64,000 bases of DNA, from NCBI RefSeq assembly GCF_004331485.1, contig NZ_SJKD01000013.1:1-64000 (forward strand), written 5' to 3'. Positions within the stretch are counted from its first letter, which is position 1, and every line of letters starts with the position of its first letter. Shown one piece after another: positions 24,259-35,743 of the stretch. The notes under the pieces were generated by a model, which saw only the letters and a program-made list of their open reading frames with translations, was not told the DNA's origin and made no database searches. Position numbers and translations under genes: made by a program. Origin of the DNA: Kribbella capetownensis (GTDB lineage Bacteria > Actinomycetota > Actinomycetes > Propionibacteriales > Kribbellaceae).

Positions 24259-24936
24259 GTGAGCGTGACGACATTCCAGCGGGCCCGGAGTGAGGAGCAG
24301 CGAGCCGTCCGGCGGGAGGCGATCCTGGCGACCGCGGCAGCGATGCTCGCGGAGATGCCGGTCAGCGACGTCAGCCTGAACGAGCTGAGCCGTCGCGTCG
24401 GCCTGGCGAAGTCGAACGTGCTGAAGTACTTCGAGTCACGGGAGGCTGTCCTGCTCGAGCTCAACAGCTCCGAGCTCGCGGCCTGGGTGGAGGACCTCGC
24501 GACCGCGCTCGCCGCCGTACCGCCGGACGCGTCCGCCGATCAACGGGCGGAGGTGTTGGTGGATGCCATCGTGAGCACGCTGGCCGGGCGTCCGGTGTTC
24601 TGCGATCTGATCAGCACGCAGGCGTCAGTGCTGGAGCGCAACATCTCGACCGAGACCGCCATCGCGTTCAAACGCGCGGCGGCGGTCGGCTACGAACGGA
24701 TGGTCGAGCTGACCGTCGGCGTGCTACCGGAGATCGGCGAAGAGGGCGCGCGGCGCTTCATCCCGCCGGCAAGCATGCTGGCCGGGGCGGTCTGGACGCA
24801 CGCCCATCCCACCCCGGCCCTGCTCGCCGCCTTCGAGACGGATCCGTCGATCTCGGCGCTGCGGATGGAGTTCGAACCCACCCTGCGCCAGCACGTCACG
24901 ACTCTGCTGCAGGGAGTGCTCCCCCGCTCCGCCTAA
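24259..24936 (+). CDS. TetR/AcrR family regulator
   Basis: 225 aa. HTH: EAILATAAAMLAEMPVSDVSLNELSRRVGLAKSNVLKYFESREAVLLEL, then a TetR ligand-binding domain with PVFCDLISTQASVLERNIS and WTHAHPTPALLAAF. GTG 24259 or GTG 24265 are the candidate starts. It faces the SDR-methyltransferase operon and three near-identical operator sites lie between them, so self-repression and repression of that operon are likely. Confidence 0.9.
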   Translation: MSVTTFQRARSEEQRAVRREAILATAAAMLAEMPVSDVSLNELSRRVGLAKSNVLKYFESREAVLLELNSSELAAWVEDLATALAAVPPDASADQRAEVLVDAIVSTLAGRPVFCDLISTQASVLERNISTETAIAFKRAAAVGYERMVELTVGVLPEIGEEGARRFIPPASMLAGAVWTHAHPTPALLAAFETDPSISALRMEFEPTLRQHVTTLLQGVLPRSA

Positions 24937-24976
24937 GCCCGCGAATACCCCGGAAGGGTCCGAGAAGCCGGCGCGC

Positions 24977-25035
24977 TGGCGGGTTATCTGCTCGCTGCCC
25001 GGCTATCAACACGCAACCGGTGACATAACCCGCCA
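24977..25035. repeat. perfect 11-bp inverted repeat, long loop
   Basis: TGGCGGGTTAT (24977-24987) is exactly repeated in inverse orientation as ATAACCCGCCA (25025-25035), separated by 37 bases. It lies between the tetR gene and the next gene in a 250-bp gap otherwise without recognisable genes. Function unknown; it may fold in RNA as a terminator-like stem. Confidence 0.5.
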
Positions 25036-25186
25036 CCGAACTGCGCCGATCAGACGGCGGGGCGGATCAGCAGGTGGTCGCCTCCGCCGAATTACACGGG
25101 GCCTGTGATCTGGTCAACGCATATCACTGAGCGTTACCTTGTTGCGGGAATCCCGAGGGGGCTCGGGGATGGGGGAGGAATTCAGC

Positions 25187-25936
25187 ATGTCTCAGCATTA
25201 TTCACGCGGCCAAAACCAGCCGCAGCAGCCGTACTATCCACAGCAGAACCATCAGCCGCCGCAGCATCCGCCGGTGGCGCCGCAGAAGAAGCCGATGACC
25301 CGCAGCGCGAAGATCGGCTGGGGTGCCCTGGCCGGCTCGGTCGTCTTCGCGCTGGGCGCTGCAGCCGGGAACGCCGGAGCCAACGGCATGCCGACAACGT
25401 CTGTCGCCGCCGGCGCGTCGACGCCGACCGTGACCGTCACCCAGCCGGGAGACACCGTCACCGTGACGGCACCACCAGCGCAGCCGACGACCGCCCCGAG
25501 TTCAGCCGCGAAGCCTGCGACCAAACCAAAGGCGACAGTGGCACCCAGGACGACCGCGAAGCCCAAGCCGGTTGTCTACAAGAAGCTGACGGCGCGACAG
25601 TGGGCGAAGATCGCGAAGAGCCCGGACGACCACCTTGGTGAGGCCTACGTCGTGTACGGCGTAGTCACCCAGTTCGATGCTGCCACGGGCGAGGACACGT
25701 TCCGGGCCGACGTCGACGGCGTACGGCACAGGGTGGAGTACGGGTACGTCGACTACCCGACCAACACCTTGCTGACCAACGTTTCCGGGGACGTGTCCGA
25801 CCTCGTACAAGACGACCTGTTCCAGGCGAACGTGCTGGTGCTCGGGTCGTTCTCCTACGACACCCAGATCGGTGGCGAGACCACTGTGCCGAACCTGTCG
25901 GTCATCTCGATCAAGGTCACCGGCAGCACCAAGTGA
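25187..25936 (+). CDS. Pro/Gln-rich single-pass membrane protein, unknown function
   Basis: 249 aa. Residues 1-40 are Gln/Pro/His-rich and cytoplasmic (QPQQPYYPQQNHQPPQHPP), a single membrane helix follows (about 46-66), then a Thr/Pro/Lys-rich linker and a globular extracellular domain beginning KLTARQWAKIAKSPDDHLGEAYVVYGVVTQFDAATGEDTFRADV, looking like an OB-type beta-barrel. The ATG is set by GGAGGAA six bases upstream; an earlier in-frame ATG (25169) lacks one. No named family recognised. A strong terminator follows. Confidence 0.78.
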   Translation: MSQHYSRGQNQPQQPYYPQQNHQPPQHPPVAPQKKPMTRSAKIGWGALAGSVVFALGAAAGNAGANGMPTTSVAAGASTPTVTVTQPGDTVTVTAPPAQPTTAPSSAAKPATKPKATVAPRTTAKPKPVVYKKLTARQWAKIAKSPDDHLGEAYVVYGVVTQFDAATGEDTFRADVDGVRHRVEYGYVDYPTNTLLTNVSGDVSDLVQDDLFQANVLVLGSFSYDTQIGGETTVPNLSVISIKVTGSTK

Positions 25937-25958
25937 ACCAGGGCTTGGTCACAGCTGG

Positions 25959-25989
25959 TCGGCCGGATCAGTGAAGCTGATCCGGCCGA
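25959..25989. terminator. bidirectional terminator
   Basis: TCGGCCGGATCAG (25959-25971) pairs perfectly with CTGATCCGGCCGA (25977-25989) over the loop TGAAG: a 13-bp stem in the gap between two convergent genes. Confidence 0.85.
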
Positions 25990-25998
25990 AGCTGCGAG

Positions 25999-26850
25999 TC
26001 ACGGCAGGTAGTAGTTCGGGTTCGGCAGCTTGAAGGTGCGGTCGGCGAAGCCACCCTTCAGGTCGGAGAACTGGTCGCCGAAGTTCGCGACGATGTCGTA
26101 GCCGAGCGACTCGATGTGGGCCCGGGTCGCGGACTTGTAGTGGATCGTCGTACAGGATCCGTTCGGGTCGTTCGCGCACGCCTTCTGCAGGTAGTCCGGG
26201 TAGTCGGCCACGGCGGGCTTGGTGAACAGGCCGTCCTCACCGTCGCGCAGCGCCGTCGGCTTCGGGAAACCGGCGTCGACGCCGATCCCGTCCTCGGTCA
26301 GGTTGCCCAGCGTCGCCTGCTCCTGCGCGGCACCGCGACCGGTCAGGAAGAAGATCGCGTAGCCCTCCCGCTCCGCGGTCTTCACCAGGTCGACCATCCC
26401 CGGTACGGCGGGGAAGCGCTGGTTCAGCACGTAGTCCGCGTTGGTGGCGGGGTTGAACGCCCAGTTGCTGAAGATCTCGTAGTTCCAGGTCGCCAGCGAG
26501 GTGTCGTCGACGTCCAGCAGGATCGCCTTGGTCTTCTTGGTGTGGTGCGGCGCGGAGATCCAGCGCTTGCCGGACGCGGCCGCCGACCTGGCCTCCTTGG
26601 CGTAGTTGCTGTCCGCCGCGAACGTACCGGTGCCGAGCGGATCGCCGTAGTAGTTGCGCAACTGCTGCCGCAGTACGTCGATGTTGGTGACCTGCCGCTC
26701 GGTGCGCGGCGTCGACGTCTGAATGGCCGGCTGCTGTGAGGCGGCCCCGGCCGAGTACGCGACCCCGCCGGCGACCGACGCGAGCGCGACGGCGGCGACG
26801 CCGGTGAGAACCAGCCGGCGCGACGGCCGGCGCCAGGAACGGATTGCCAT
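25999..26850 (-). CDS. secreted HAD superfamily acid phosphatase (class B-like)
   Basis: 283 aa. N-terminal export signal with basic start and hydrophobic core (RRLVLTGVAAVALASVAGGVAYSAGAA). HAD motif I is LLDVDDTSLATWNYE (both Asp), motif II FFLTGRG (Thr), motif III/IV in GFPKPTALRDG and NFGDQFSDLKGGF (final Asp pair). This is the acid phosphatase family B / PF03767 type. The ATG is set by the signal-peptide start. Expected role: extracellular phosphate release. The terminator at 25959 lies after its stop. Confidence 0.88.
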   Translation of the reverse strand: MAIRSWRRPSRRLVLTGVAAVALASVAGGVAYSAGAASQQPAIQTSTPRTERQVTNIDVLRQQLRNYYGDPLGTGTFAADSNYAKEARSAAASGKRWISAPHHTKKTKAILLDVDDTSLATWNYEIFSNWAFNPATNADYVLNQRFPAVPGMVDLVKTAEREGYAIFFLTGRGAAQEQATLGNLTEDGIGVDAGFPKPTALRDGEDGLFTKPAVADYPDYLQKACANDPNGSCTTIHYKSATRAHIESLGYDIVANFGDQFSDLKGGFADRTFKLPNPNYYLP

Positions 26851-26950
26851 GGTGACCTCTCCAGGAACGGGAACGCTTGCCAAGGCAAAGTAACTCCATT
26901 CGGAGCCGATACACCCGCCGTACACCCCAAGTGCAGGGGAATCCTCCGCG

Positions 26951-27427
26951 TCAGACCTGCTTGACGTACCGATGACACGGCACCGGAATCGCGCGGTCTC
27001 CCACAGTGGCGGGGTAGTCGAACGCTCCCCCGTCGCTCCAGCCGCTGCGCTCGTAGAAGCGTCGCGCCCGAGCGTTGCCCGTGGCCACGGCAAGCCACGC
27101 TTCGCTGTGCCCGTTGGCTTTCACCTGCCGCTCGGCTTCACTGAGTAGTGTCCCGGCTACGCCCGATCCACGGTGGTCGCGCGAGACGTACACCTGCTCG
27201 ACCTCGTCGTTCGCCACCATCACGAACCCCGCGACGTCGTCCCCCACCACCGCGACCGTCGTGTCGGCGACCTGTTCGGCCGCGCGGCTCCAGAACGTCT
27301 CCTTGGTCCGCACCGCAACCAGTTCGTCCGGGACATGTCCCAGATGCCCGTCGCCCCACCCGGCGTACCAGACCGTGGCAACGGCCTCGACGTCGGCGGC
27401 GGTGGCGGGGCGCAGGGTGACCGTCAT
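26951..27427 (-). CDS. GNAT family N-acetyltransferase
   Basis: 158 aa. RPATAADVEAVATVWYAGWGDGHLG, VVGDDVAGFVMVANDEVEQVYVSRDHRGSGVAGTLLSEAERQ (acetyl-CoA loop RGSGVAGTLL) and GNARARRFYERSGWSDGG. Substrate unknown. It lies 4 bp downstream of metH on the same strand, so it may be carried on the metH transcript and thus fall under the same riboswitch. Confidence 0.88.
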   Translation of the reverse strand: MTVTLRPATAADVEAVATVWYAGWGDGHLGHVPDELVAVRTKETFWSRAAEQVADTTVAVVGDDVAGFVMVANDEVEQVYVSRDHRGSGVAGTLLSEAERQVKANGHSEAWLAVATGNARARRFYERSGWSDGGAFDYPATVGDRAIPVPCHRYVKQV

Positions 27428-27431
27428 CGCG

Positions 27432-31034
<3,603 letters not shown>

Positions 31035-31060
31035 CTGCCGTCCCCTCCAGAGTGACTCCG

Positions 31061-31133
31061 GAGGCGCCCTTGCAGTCGAAGCCACCAGTCGAGCGTGGCG
31101 GACCCCGCGGTCCGTTGCAGCGCCTCTCGGACT
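31061..31133 (-). promoter_or_regulatory. S-adenosylhomocysteine (SAH) riboswitch upstream of metH
   Basis: Minus-strand RNA has the SAH aptamer layout: P1 arms AGUCCGAG (31133-31126) and CUCGACU; core GGCGCUGCAAC; an internal hairpin GGACC-GCGG-GGUCC (31113-31100); then GCCACGCUCG and the 3' strand GGGCGCCUC. P2 forms as GAGGCGC (31126-31120) with GCGCCUC (31067-31061). The downstream anti-ribosome-binding-site CCUCC (31064-31060) overlaps that strand, and GGAGG (31048-31044) is the metH site, so ligand-stabilised P2 should free translation (an ON switch). Known SAH switches precede ahcY and metH. Confidence 0.85.
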
Positions 31134-31222
31134 GGCCGAACCATGCTAGCGGCGTCGTTCGCAGAAATCAGGACCATTGCCCACATAGCGAGATGTCTGT
31201 CCGGGAAATGACTTCGTGACGC

Positions 31223-31756
31223 TCAGTGGATCAGGGCCTGGATGCCGGGAGCGAAGAGGTCGGCGATCGTGTCCGGGTCGGCGGTGGCGACCGGGCCGGT
31301 CTTGTCGATCGACATAGCGGCACCAAGGCCGAGGAGCTGGCCGGTGATCAGGCCGGCGCGGATGTCGATGTCGTCGCCCGTGAGCCGGGCCGCGAAGCCG
31401 CGGGTGACCTGATCGCGGAAGTGCTCGCGGATCAGGGCTCGCTCGTTGCCGCTGCCGGCCGCGAACACGACTCGGACCAGCAGGTCGAGGCCGTTCGTCC
31501 GGCGGTAGTTCACCAGGGTCAGCACGGCATGCCGGCCGAGTTCCTCGTCGGGTGCGCCGAGCAGCAGCTCGGCGGCCTCGCTGAAGTCGGCCACCCGGTC
31601 GAACAGTGCTTCCTTGCTGCCGAAGTGTTTGACGATCAGCGCGGCGCTCACGTTCGCGTCGGCGGCGATCCCGCGGAGCGTGACCGCGTTGTAGTCCTGC
31701 AGCGCGAACGCCCGGCGCGCTGCCCGCAGGATCGCGATCCGCCCCGGATCGGTCAC
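31223..31756 (-). CDS. TetR/AcrR family regulator
   Basis: 177 aa. HTH LRAARRAFALQDYNAVTLRGIAADANVSAALIVKHFGSKEALFDRV, followed by a helical ligand domain ending GLITGQLLGLGAAMSIDKTGP..ADPDTIADLFAPGIQALI. GTG 31756 is the start; it overlaps the MFS stop (GTGA, 31753-31756), so the repressor is translated with the transporter it probably controls. The longer open frame upstream belongs to the shadow of the MFS gene. A TTAG-N5-CTAA operator candidate precedes the MFS gene. Confidence 0.9.
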   Translation of the reverse strand: MTDPGRIAILRAARRAFALQDYNAVTLRGIAADANVSAALIVKHFGSKEALFDRVADFSEAAELLLGAPDEELGRHAVLTLVNYRRTNGLDLLVRVVFAAGSGNERALIREHFRDQVTRGFAARLTGDDIDIRAGLITGQLLGLGAAMSIDKTGPVATADPDTIADLFAPGIQALIH

Positions 31757-33195
31757 GTCGTACTGGCCGTCGTACTGGCGGTGGGGCTCGCTGTTGACTC
31801 GAGGTGGACCGGTGTCTGGCGACGGGCCGGGATGAGCGTCACGAGACCGGCCGCGACCACCGCGGCCACCCCGGCGATGACGAACACGATCAGGTACGCC
31901 GACAGCGCGGGCGCGATCTGGCCGTCCTTGGCGATCGTCACGCTCGCCAGCACGGTCGCCACGATCGTGCTGCAGATCGCGGAGCCGATCGTGCGCATCA
32001 GAGTGTTGAGGCCGTTCGCCGCGGCCGTTTCGGTCACCGGCACAGCATGCATGATGAGGGCCGGGAGTGCCGAGTACGCGACCGCTGTCCCGGCCGAGAC
32101 GACGGTCGCACCGATGACGATTCCCGGGATGTTGCTGCTGGTGAAGAACCGAACGACGTACCCGGCCGCCATCAGGATCGACGCGACGATCAGGGTGAAC
32201 CGCGGTCCGCGAGCGGACGAGATGCGGGCCGAGACCGGCGAGAGCAGCACCATCGCGACACCACCCGGCAGGAGGCAGAGGCCGCTGACCACGATCGATG
32301 CTCCTAGTCCGTACCCGGTCCATCTCGGCTCCTGCACCAGCTGCGCGGTCGACAGCGAGTTGGCGTAGAACGAGAAACCGATCAGCAGGGCGCCGAGGTT
32401 GGTGAACAGTACGGCGGGGCGCGCGGACACTCGGAGGTCGACCAGCGGGCTGCGGGTCCGAAGCTCGAACGTTCCCCACAACGGGACGAGCAGTACGGCG
32501 ACGGCGTACAGGGCGACGATGGTCGTCGTACTCCAGGTGCTGCTCTTCGACACGGCGAGCAGGAGGCAGACGAGGAACGCGCTGAGCCCGAGGGCGCCGG
32601 GTACGTCGAAGCGTCCGCTGGTCCGGACAGCGGACTCGGGGACGATCAGCAGCACCAGGAGGACGTCGAACAGGCCGATGCCGACGCAGATCCAGAACAT
32701 GGTGTGCCAGTTCGAGTACTGCACGACCAGGGTCGCGGCCGGGATGCCGAAGGCCGCGCCGACGCCGAGGGTCGAGCTCATCAGCGCGATGGACGGGATC
32801 ACGCGGCTTGGTGGCAGCTCGTCGCGCAGGATGCTGATGCCGAGCGGTACGACGGCGACGGCGGCACCCTGGAACGCGCGGCCGACGATCAGCACCGTCA
32901 GGTCCGAACTGCTTGCACAGAGCAACGAACCGATCACCATGGAGCCCAGTGCGATCAGCAGCACTCGGCGCTTGCCGTACATGTCGCCGGCCCGGCCGAG
33001 CAGCGGGGTGAACACCGCGCCGGTGAGCAGAGTCACGGTGATCAGCCAACTCACGTCCGACACCGGACTGTGGGTGATGCCGGGGAGCACAGGCAGCAGC
33101 GGTACGACGATGGTCTGGCTGACGGAAACGAGAACGCCACACGATGCGAGCGCGGCAAGAATCAGCCGCGGACGGGCGGCAGGACGAACGCTCAA
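31753..33195 (-). CDS. MFS drug exporter (DHA2-like, 14-helix)
   Basis: 480 aa with about fourteen hydrophobic segments. Motifs: GRAGDMYGKRRVLLIALGSMVIGSLLCA (DHA signature A variant), VGRAFQGAAVAVVPLGISIL (motif C-like), PALIMHAVPVTETAAANGLNTLMRTIGSAICSTIVATVL in the second half. It should export drugs or metabolites by proton antiport. The start is TTG at 33195, with GAGG about 8 bases upstream; no in-frame ATG or GTG is nearer. First gene of a two-gene operon with its TetR regulator. Confidence 0.9.
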   Translation of the reverse strand: MSVRPAARPRLILAALASCGVLVSVSQTIVVPLLPVLPGITHSPVSDVSWLITVTLLTGAVFTPLLGRAGDMYGKRRVLLIALGSMVIGSLLCASSSDLTVLIVGRAFQGAAVAVVPLGISILRDELPPSRVIPSIALMSSTLGVGAAFGIPAATLVVQYSNWHTMFWICVGIGLFDVLLVLLIVPESAVRTSGRFDVPGALGLSAFLVCLLLAVSKSSTWSTTTIVALYAVAVLLVPLWGTFELRTRSPLVDLRVSARPAVLFTNLGALLIGFSFYANSLSTAQLVQEPRWTGYGLGASIVVSGLCLLPGGVAMVLLSPVSARISSARGPRFTLIVASILMAAGYVVRFFTSSNIPGIVIGATVVSAGTAVAYSALPALIMHAVPVTETAAANGLNTLMRTIGSAICSTIVATVLASVTIAKDGQIAPALSAYLIVFVIAGVAAVVAAGLVTLIPARRQTPVHLESTASPTASTTASTT

Positions 33196-33228
33196 AACAC
33201 ATCCTCACAGCAGTGAACGCATGTTTAC

Positions 33229-33241
33229 TTAGCAAGACTAA
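33229..33241. promoter_or_regulatory. operator candidate before the MFS gene
   Basis: TTAG-CAAGA-CTAA (33229-33241) is a perfect 4-bp-arm inverted repeat in an AT-rich stretch about 35-45 bp upstream of the MFS start, fitting the position of a TetR operator over the promoter. Confidence 0.45.
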
Positions 33242-33369
33242 CGAAGTTCCGTCGCCACCGAAAGTTGTTTTCCCCAAACACCCATCTCCCACGGCCGCCC
33301 TATGAGCTCGCTCACAGCAAGGCACCCGGCGCCGTGTGCCCGGGGTGGGTGGGTTTGGGACATGCCGCT

Positions 33370-33398
33370 CGCCCCGGTCCCTTTCGGGAACCGGGGCG
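33370..33398. terminator. strong GC hairpin
   Basis: CGCCCCGGT (33370-33378) pairs with ACCGGGGCG (33390-33398), extended by CCC/GGG with one bulged A, loop TTTC. It lies in the non-coding 33.2-33.6 kb gap and probably ends the minus-strand protease transcript. Confidence 0.7.
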
Positions 33399-33445
33399 CG
33401 GGAAGGAGGATCGGACCCGGTCCTCTTGAGGGGAGAGGGAGGTGC

Positions 33446-33622
33446 CCGGGCCCGATCGGGGTGGTCCGCCCGGCAGCTAGGGGTGCACCGCGGGCGGACC
33501 GGCTTGAGGGTTGGTCAGCAGACTGGACCGATCGAGCCCGGGTCCTCTGGAGGGAGACGGACATGCCGGGCCCGATCGGGGTGGTCCGCCCGGCAGCTAG
33601 GGGTGCACCGCGGGCGGACCGG
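33446..33622. repeat. two tandem copies of a hairpin-bearing 120-bp unit
   Basis: A 57-bp sequence at 33446-33502 recurs identically at 33566-33622 (period exactly 120 bp); the flanks of each copy are also similar. Each copy contains GGTCCGCCCG (33463-33472, 33583-33592) pairing perfectly with CGGGCGGACC (33491-33500, 33611-33620), plus the palindrome CCCGATCGGG. The second copy ends 12 bp before the protease stop. The remaining 33242-33633 gap holds no convincing gene. Confidence 0.9.
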
Positions 33623-33633
33623 ATTGGGGTTGG

Positions 33634-35661
33634 TCAGCGGACCGGGCCGGTGATCAGTTCGATCGTGGCCTTGTGCTGCTGACCGGACTGGTCGGTCCAG
33701 CCGACCTCGACCTTGTCGCCGGGGTGCTGCTTGTTCAGCAGGCTCGACAGGGCGTCGGCCGAGTCGACCGCGTGGCCGGCGAAGGAGGTGATGACGTCGC
33801 CGGCGGTGATGCCGGCCTCGTCGGCCTTGCCGTCCGCGATCACATCGCCGACTGCCGCGCCGGTGACGTCGGCGTTCGGGACCACCGAGATGCCCAGCAT
33901 CGGCGAGTCACCGATGTGTACGGCGTCCGAAGCCTTGCCGTCCTCGATCTGGTCCGCGATGTCCATCGCCTGGTTGATCGGGACCGCGAAGCCTTCAGTC
34001 GTGCTCTGGCCCTGCCCGTTCCCGCTACCACCGTTGCCATTGCCATTGCCGTTGCCGTTGCCCGAACCGTCACCGAAGCCGTTGCCGTTGCCCGAGCCAT
34101 CGCCGAAGCCATTGCCGCCCTGGCCGTCACCGAATCCGTTGCCGCCGGACCCGTCGCCGAAGCCGTTGTCCCCGCCGTTCCCGGTGCCGAACGGGTCCTG
34201 GGAGCCGTCGCCGAACGGGTTGTCGTTGCCGTTTCCGGTCCCGTTGCCGTCCGCCACCTGAGTCGCGGTCGCCGGGGTTCCGTTGGTCGCCGCGGCCTGG
34301 ATCGCGCTCGTGGAGCCGCCGGTGATTGCCGCCGCCTGGCCAGGTCGGCCCTGCCCGCCGTTGTTGCCGCCGGACCCAGCAGTGTCGACGCCGATGACCT
34401 CGCCGGACGCGTTCGCCAGCGGTCCGCCGGAGTCGCCGGCCTGGATGTTCGCGTCGGTCTGGATCAGCCCGGTGAGGTTCTCCGGGTCCTGCCCGTTCTC
34501 GTCGGTCGCGGTGATCGCCTGGTTCAGCCCGGTCACCTTGCCGGCCGCGTAGCTCGGCGTACCGCCGGTGCCACCCGCGTTGCCGATCCCGACAACCTGG
34601 TCGCCGAGCGCCACCTTGTCCGAGTTGCCGATCTTCGCGGTCTCGAGTCCGGACGCGTCCTTCAGCTTGAGTACAGCGATGTCGTGCTGATCGTCGTACC
34701 CGACGACACCCGCCTGGTACGTCTTGCCGTTCCCGATGTCGGTCACGGTGATGGACGTCGCGCCCTCGATCACGTGGTGGTTGGTCAGCACCTCACCGTC
34801 GGAGCTCAGCACGATCCCGGTCCCCGCGGCGCGAGCACCTTCGAATCCGAGCACCGTGTTCACATCCACCAGCCCGGGCGAGACCTTCGCCGCGACCGCC
34901 GACGCATCGAACTGCTGCTGCGAAAGCTGCGACCCGTTCCCGCCGGCCTGCCGACCGATGCCCCAGGCAACAGATCCGGCCACCAGTACGGCGGCCAGTC
35001 CGAGTGCGCCCGCACCCAGCAACCGACGCCCCCGCCGTCCCGGCCGCGGTGCCTGCGCCCCAAACGGGTAGTACGGCCCCTGCCCATACGGCGGCTGCCC
35101 CGCGTAGCGCGGCCCCGGGTACTGCTGCCCATACGGCGTCTGCCCCGCAAACTGTCCCGCCGGCTGCTGCCCGTACGGCGCCTGCCCCGGAAACTGCTGT
35201 CCCACGTGCTGCTGCCCAAACGGCGTCTGCCCCGCAGACTGTCCCGCCTGCCGTGGCGCGTTCTGCTGCCCCGCAAACTGCTGTCCCGCCGGCTGCCGCG
35301 GTCCGTCGTTGTACTGCTGCCCCGGCTGCTGCTGTCCGGCCTGCTGCTGCGGTCCGTCGTTGTACTGCTGCCCCGGCTGCTGCTGTCCGGCCTGCTGCTG
35401 CGGCGCAGTCTGACCCGCGTACTGCTGTCCGGCCTGCTGCGGCCCGGCGTACTGCTGCTGCCCCGGCTGGTGCGTCTGCGCCGGCTGCGGCATTTGCTGC
35501 TGCGCGCCCTGCTGTCCCGAGCCTTGCGGCTGCGCTGCTGCCTGCTGTGGTTCCGGCTGGTGCGGGGCCTGTGATGCCGCTTCGTGCGGACCGGCCTGCC
35601 AGCTGTCCGGTTGCTGCGTAGGCTCTTGTCCAGCTTGCTGCCGTTCCGCGCCCTCGTTCAT
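33634..35661 (-). CDS. HtrA/DegP-like S1C serine protease with PDZ domain and low-complexity insert
   Basis: 675 aa. Residues 1-208 are cytoplasmic and Gln/Gly/Pro-rich with internal repeats (QQYNDGP twice, near 99 and 117). A membrane helix at about 213-235 follows. The trypsin-like domain has catalytic His296 (TNHHV), Asp327 (QHDIAV) and Ser411 (GDSGGP). Between the serine strand and the closing GFAVPINQAMDIADQI (about 557) lies an insert of roughly 125 residues (428-554), half of it Gly/Asn/Asp repeats such as GNGFGDGSG. PDZ covers about 585-675. Predicted envelope stress protease. GAGGAGGG precedes the ATG. TetR gene upstream by 82 bp. Confidence 0.88.
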   Translation of the reverse strand: MNEGAERQQAGQEPTQQPDSWQAGPHEAASQAPHQPEPQQAAAQPQGSGQQGAQQQMPQPAQTHQPGQQQYAGPQQAGQQYAGQTAPQQQAGQQQPGQQYNDGPQQQAGQQQPGQQYNDGPRQPAGQQFAGQQNAPRQAGQSAGQTPFGQQHVGQQFPGQAPYGQQPAGQFAGQTPYGQQYPGPRYAGQPPYGQGPYYPFGAQAPRPGRRGRRLLGAGALGLAAVLVAGSVAWGIGRQAGGNGSQLSQQQFDASAVAAKVSPGLVDVNTVLGFEGARAAGTGIVLSSDGEVLTNHHVIEGATSITVTDIGNGKTYQAGVVGYDDQHDIAVLKLKDASGLETAKIGNSDKVALGDQVVGIGNAGGTGGTPSYAAGKVTGLNQAITATDENGQDPENLTGLIQTDANIQAGDSGGPLANASGEVIGVDTAGSGGNNGGQGRPGQAAAITGGSTSAIQAAATNGTPATATQVADGNGTGNGNDNPFGDGSQDPFGTGNGGDNGFGDGSGGNGFGDGQGGNGFGDGSGNGNGFGDGSGNGNGNGNGNGGSGNGQGQSTTEGFAVPINQAMDIADQIEDGKASDAVHIGDSPMLGISVVPNADVTGAAVGDVIADGKADEAGITAGDVITSFAGHAVDSADALSSLLNKQHPGDKVEVGWTDQSGQQHKATIELITGPVR

Positions 35662-35743
35662 TCCCGTTGCCCTCCTCAGCCAGTTCTCTCTGCAATCGAG
35701 TAGAGCGCGCCAGACTGAGAAGACCATCGGGCCAGCCAATGAA

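Noticed and set aside
26877..26888. TTGCCAAGGCAA palindrome before the secreted phosphatase as a LacI operator
   Set aside because: The centre lacks the usual spacing; only a half-site resembles the operator at 19463.
33302..33682. Plus-strand frames across the 120-bp repeat encoding repeated GPIGVVRPAARGAPRADR
   Set aside because: The repeat keeps frame only because 120 is divisible by 3; no good ribosome binding site and overlap with the protease end. A small repeat peptide is not excluded but unsupported.
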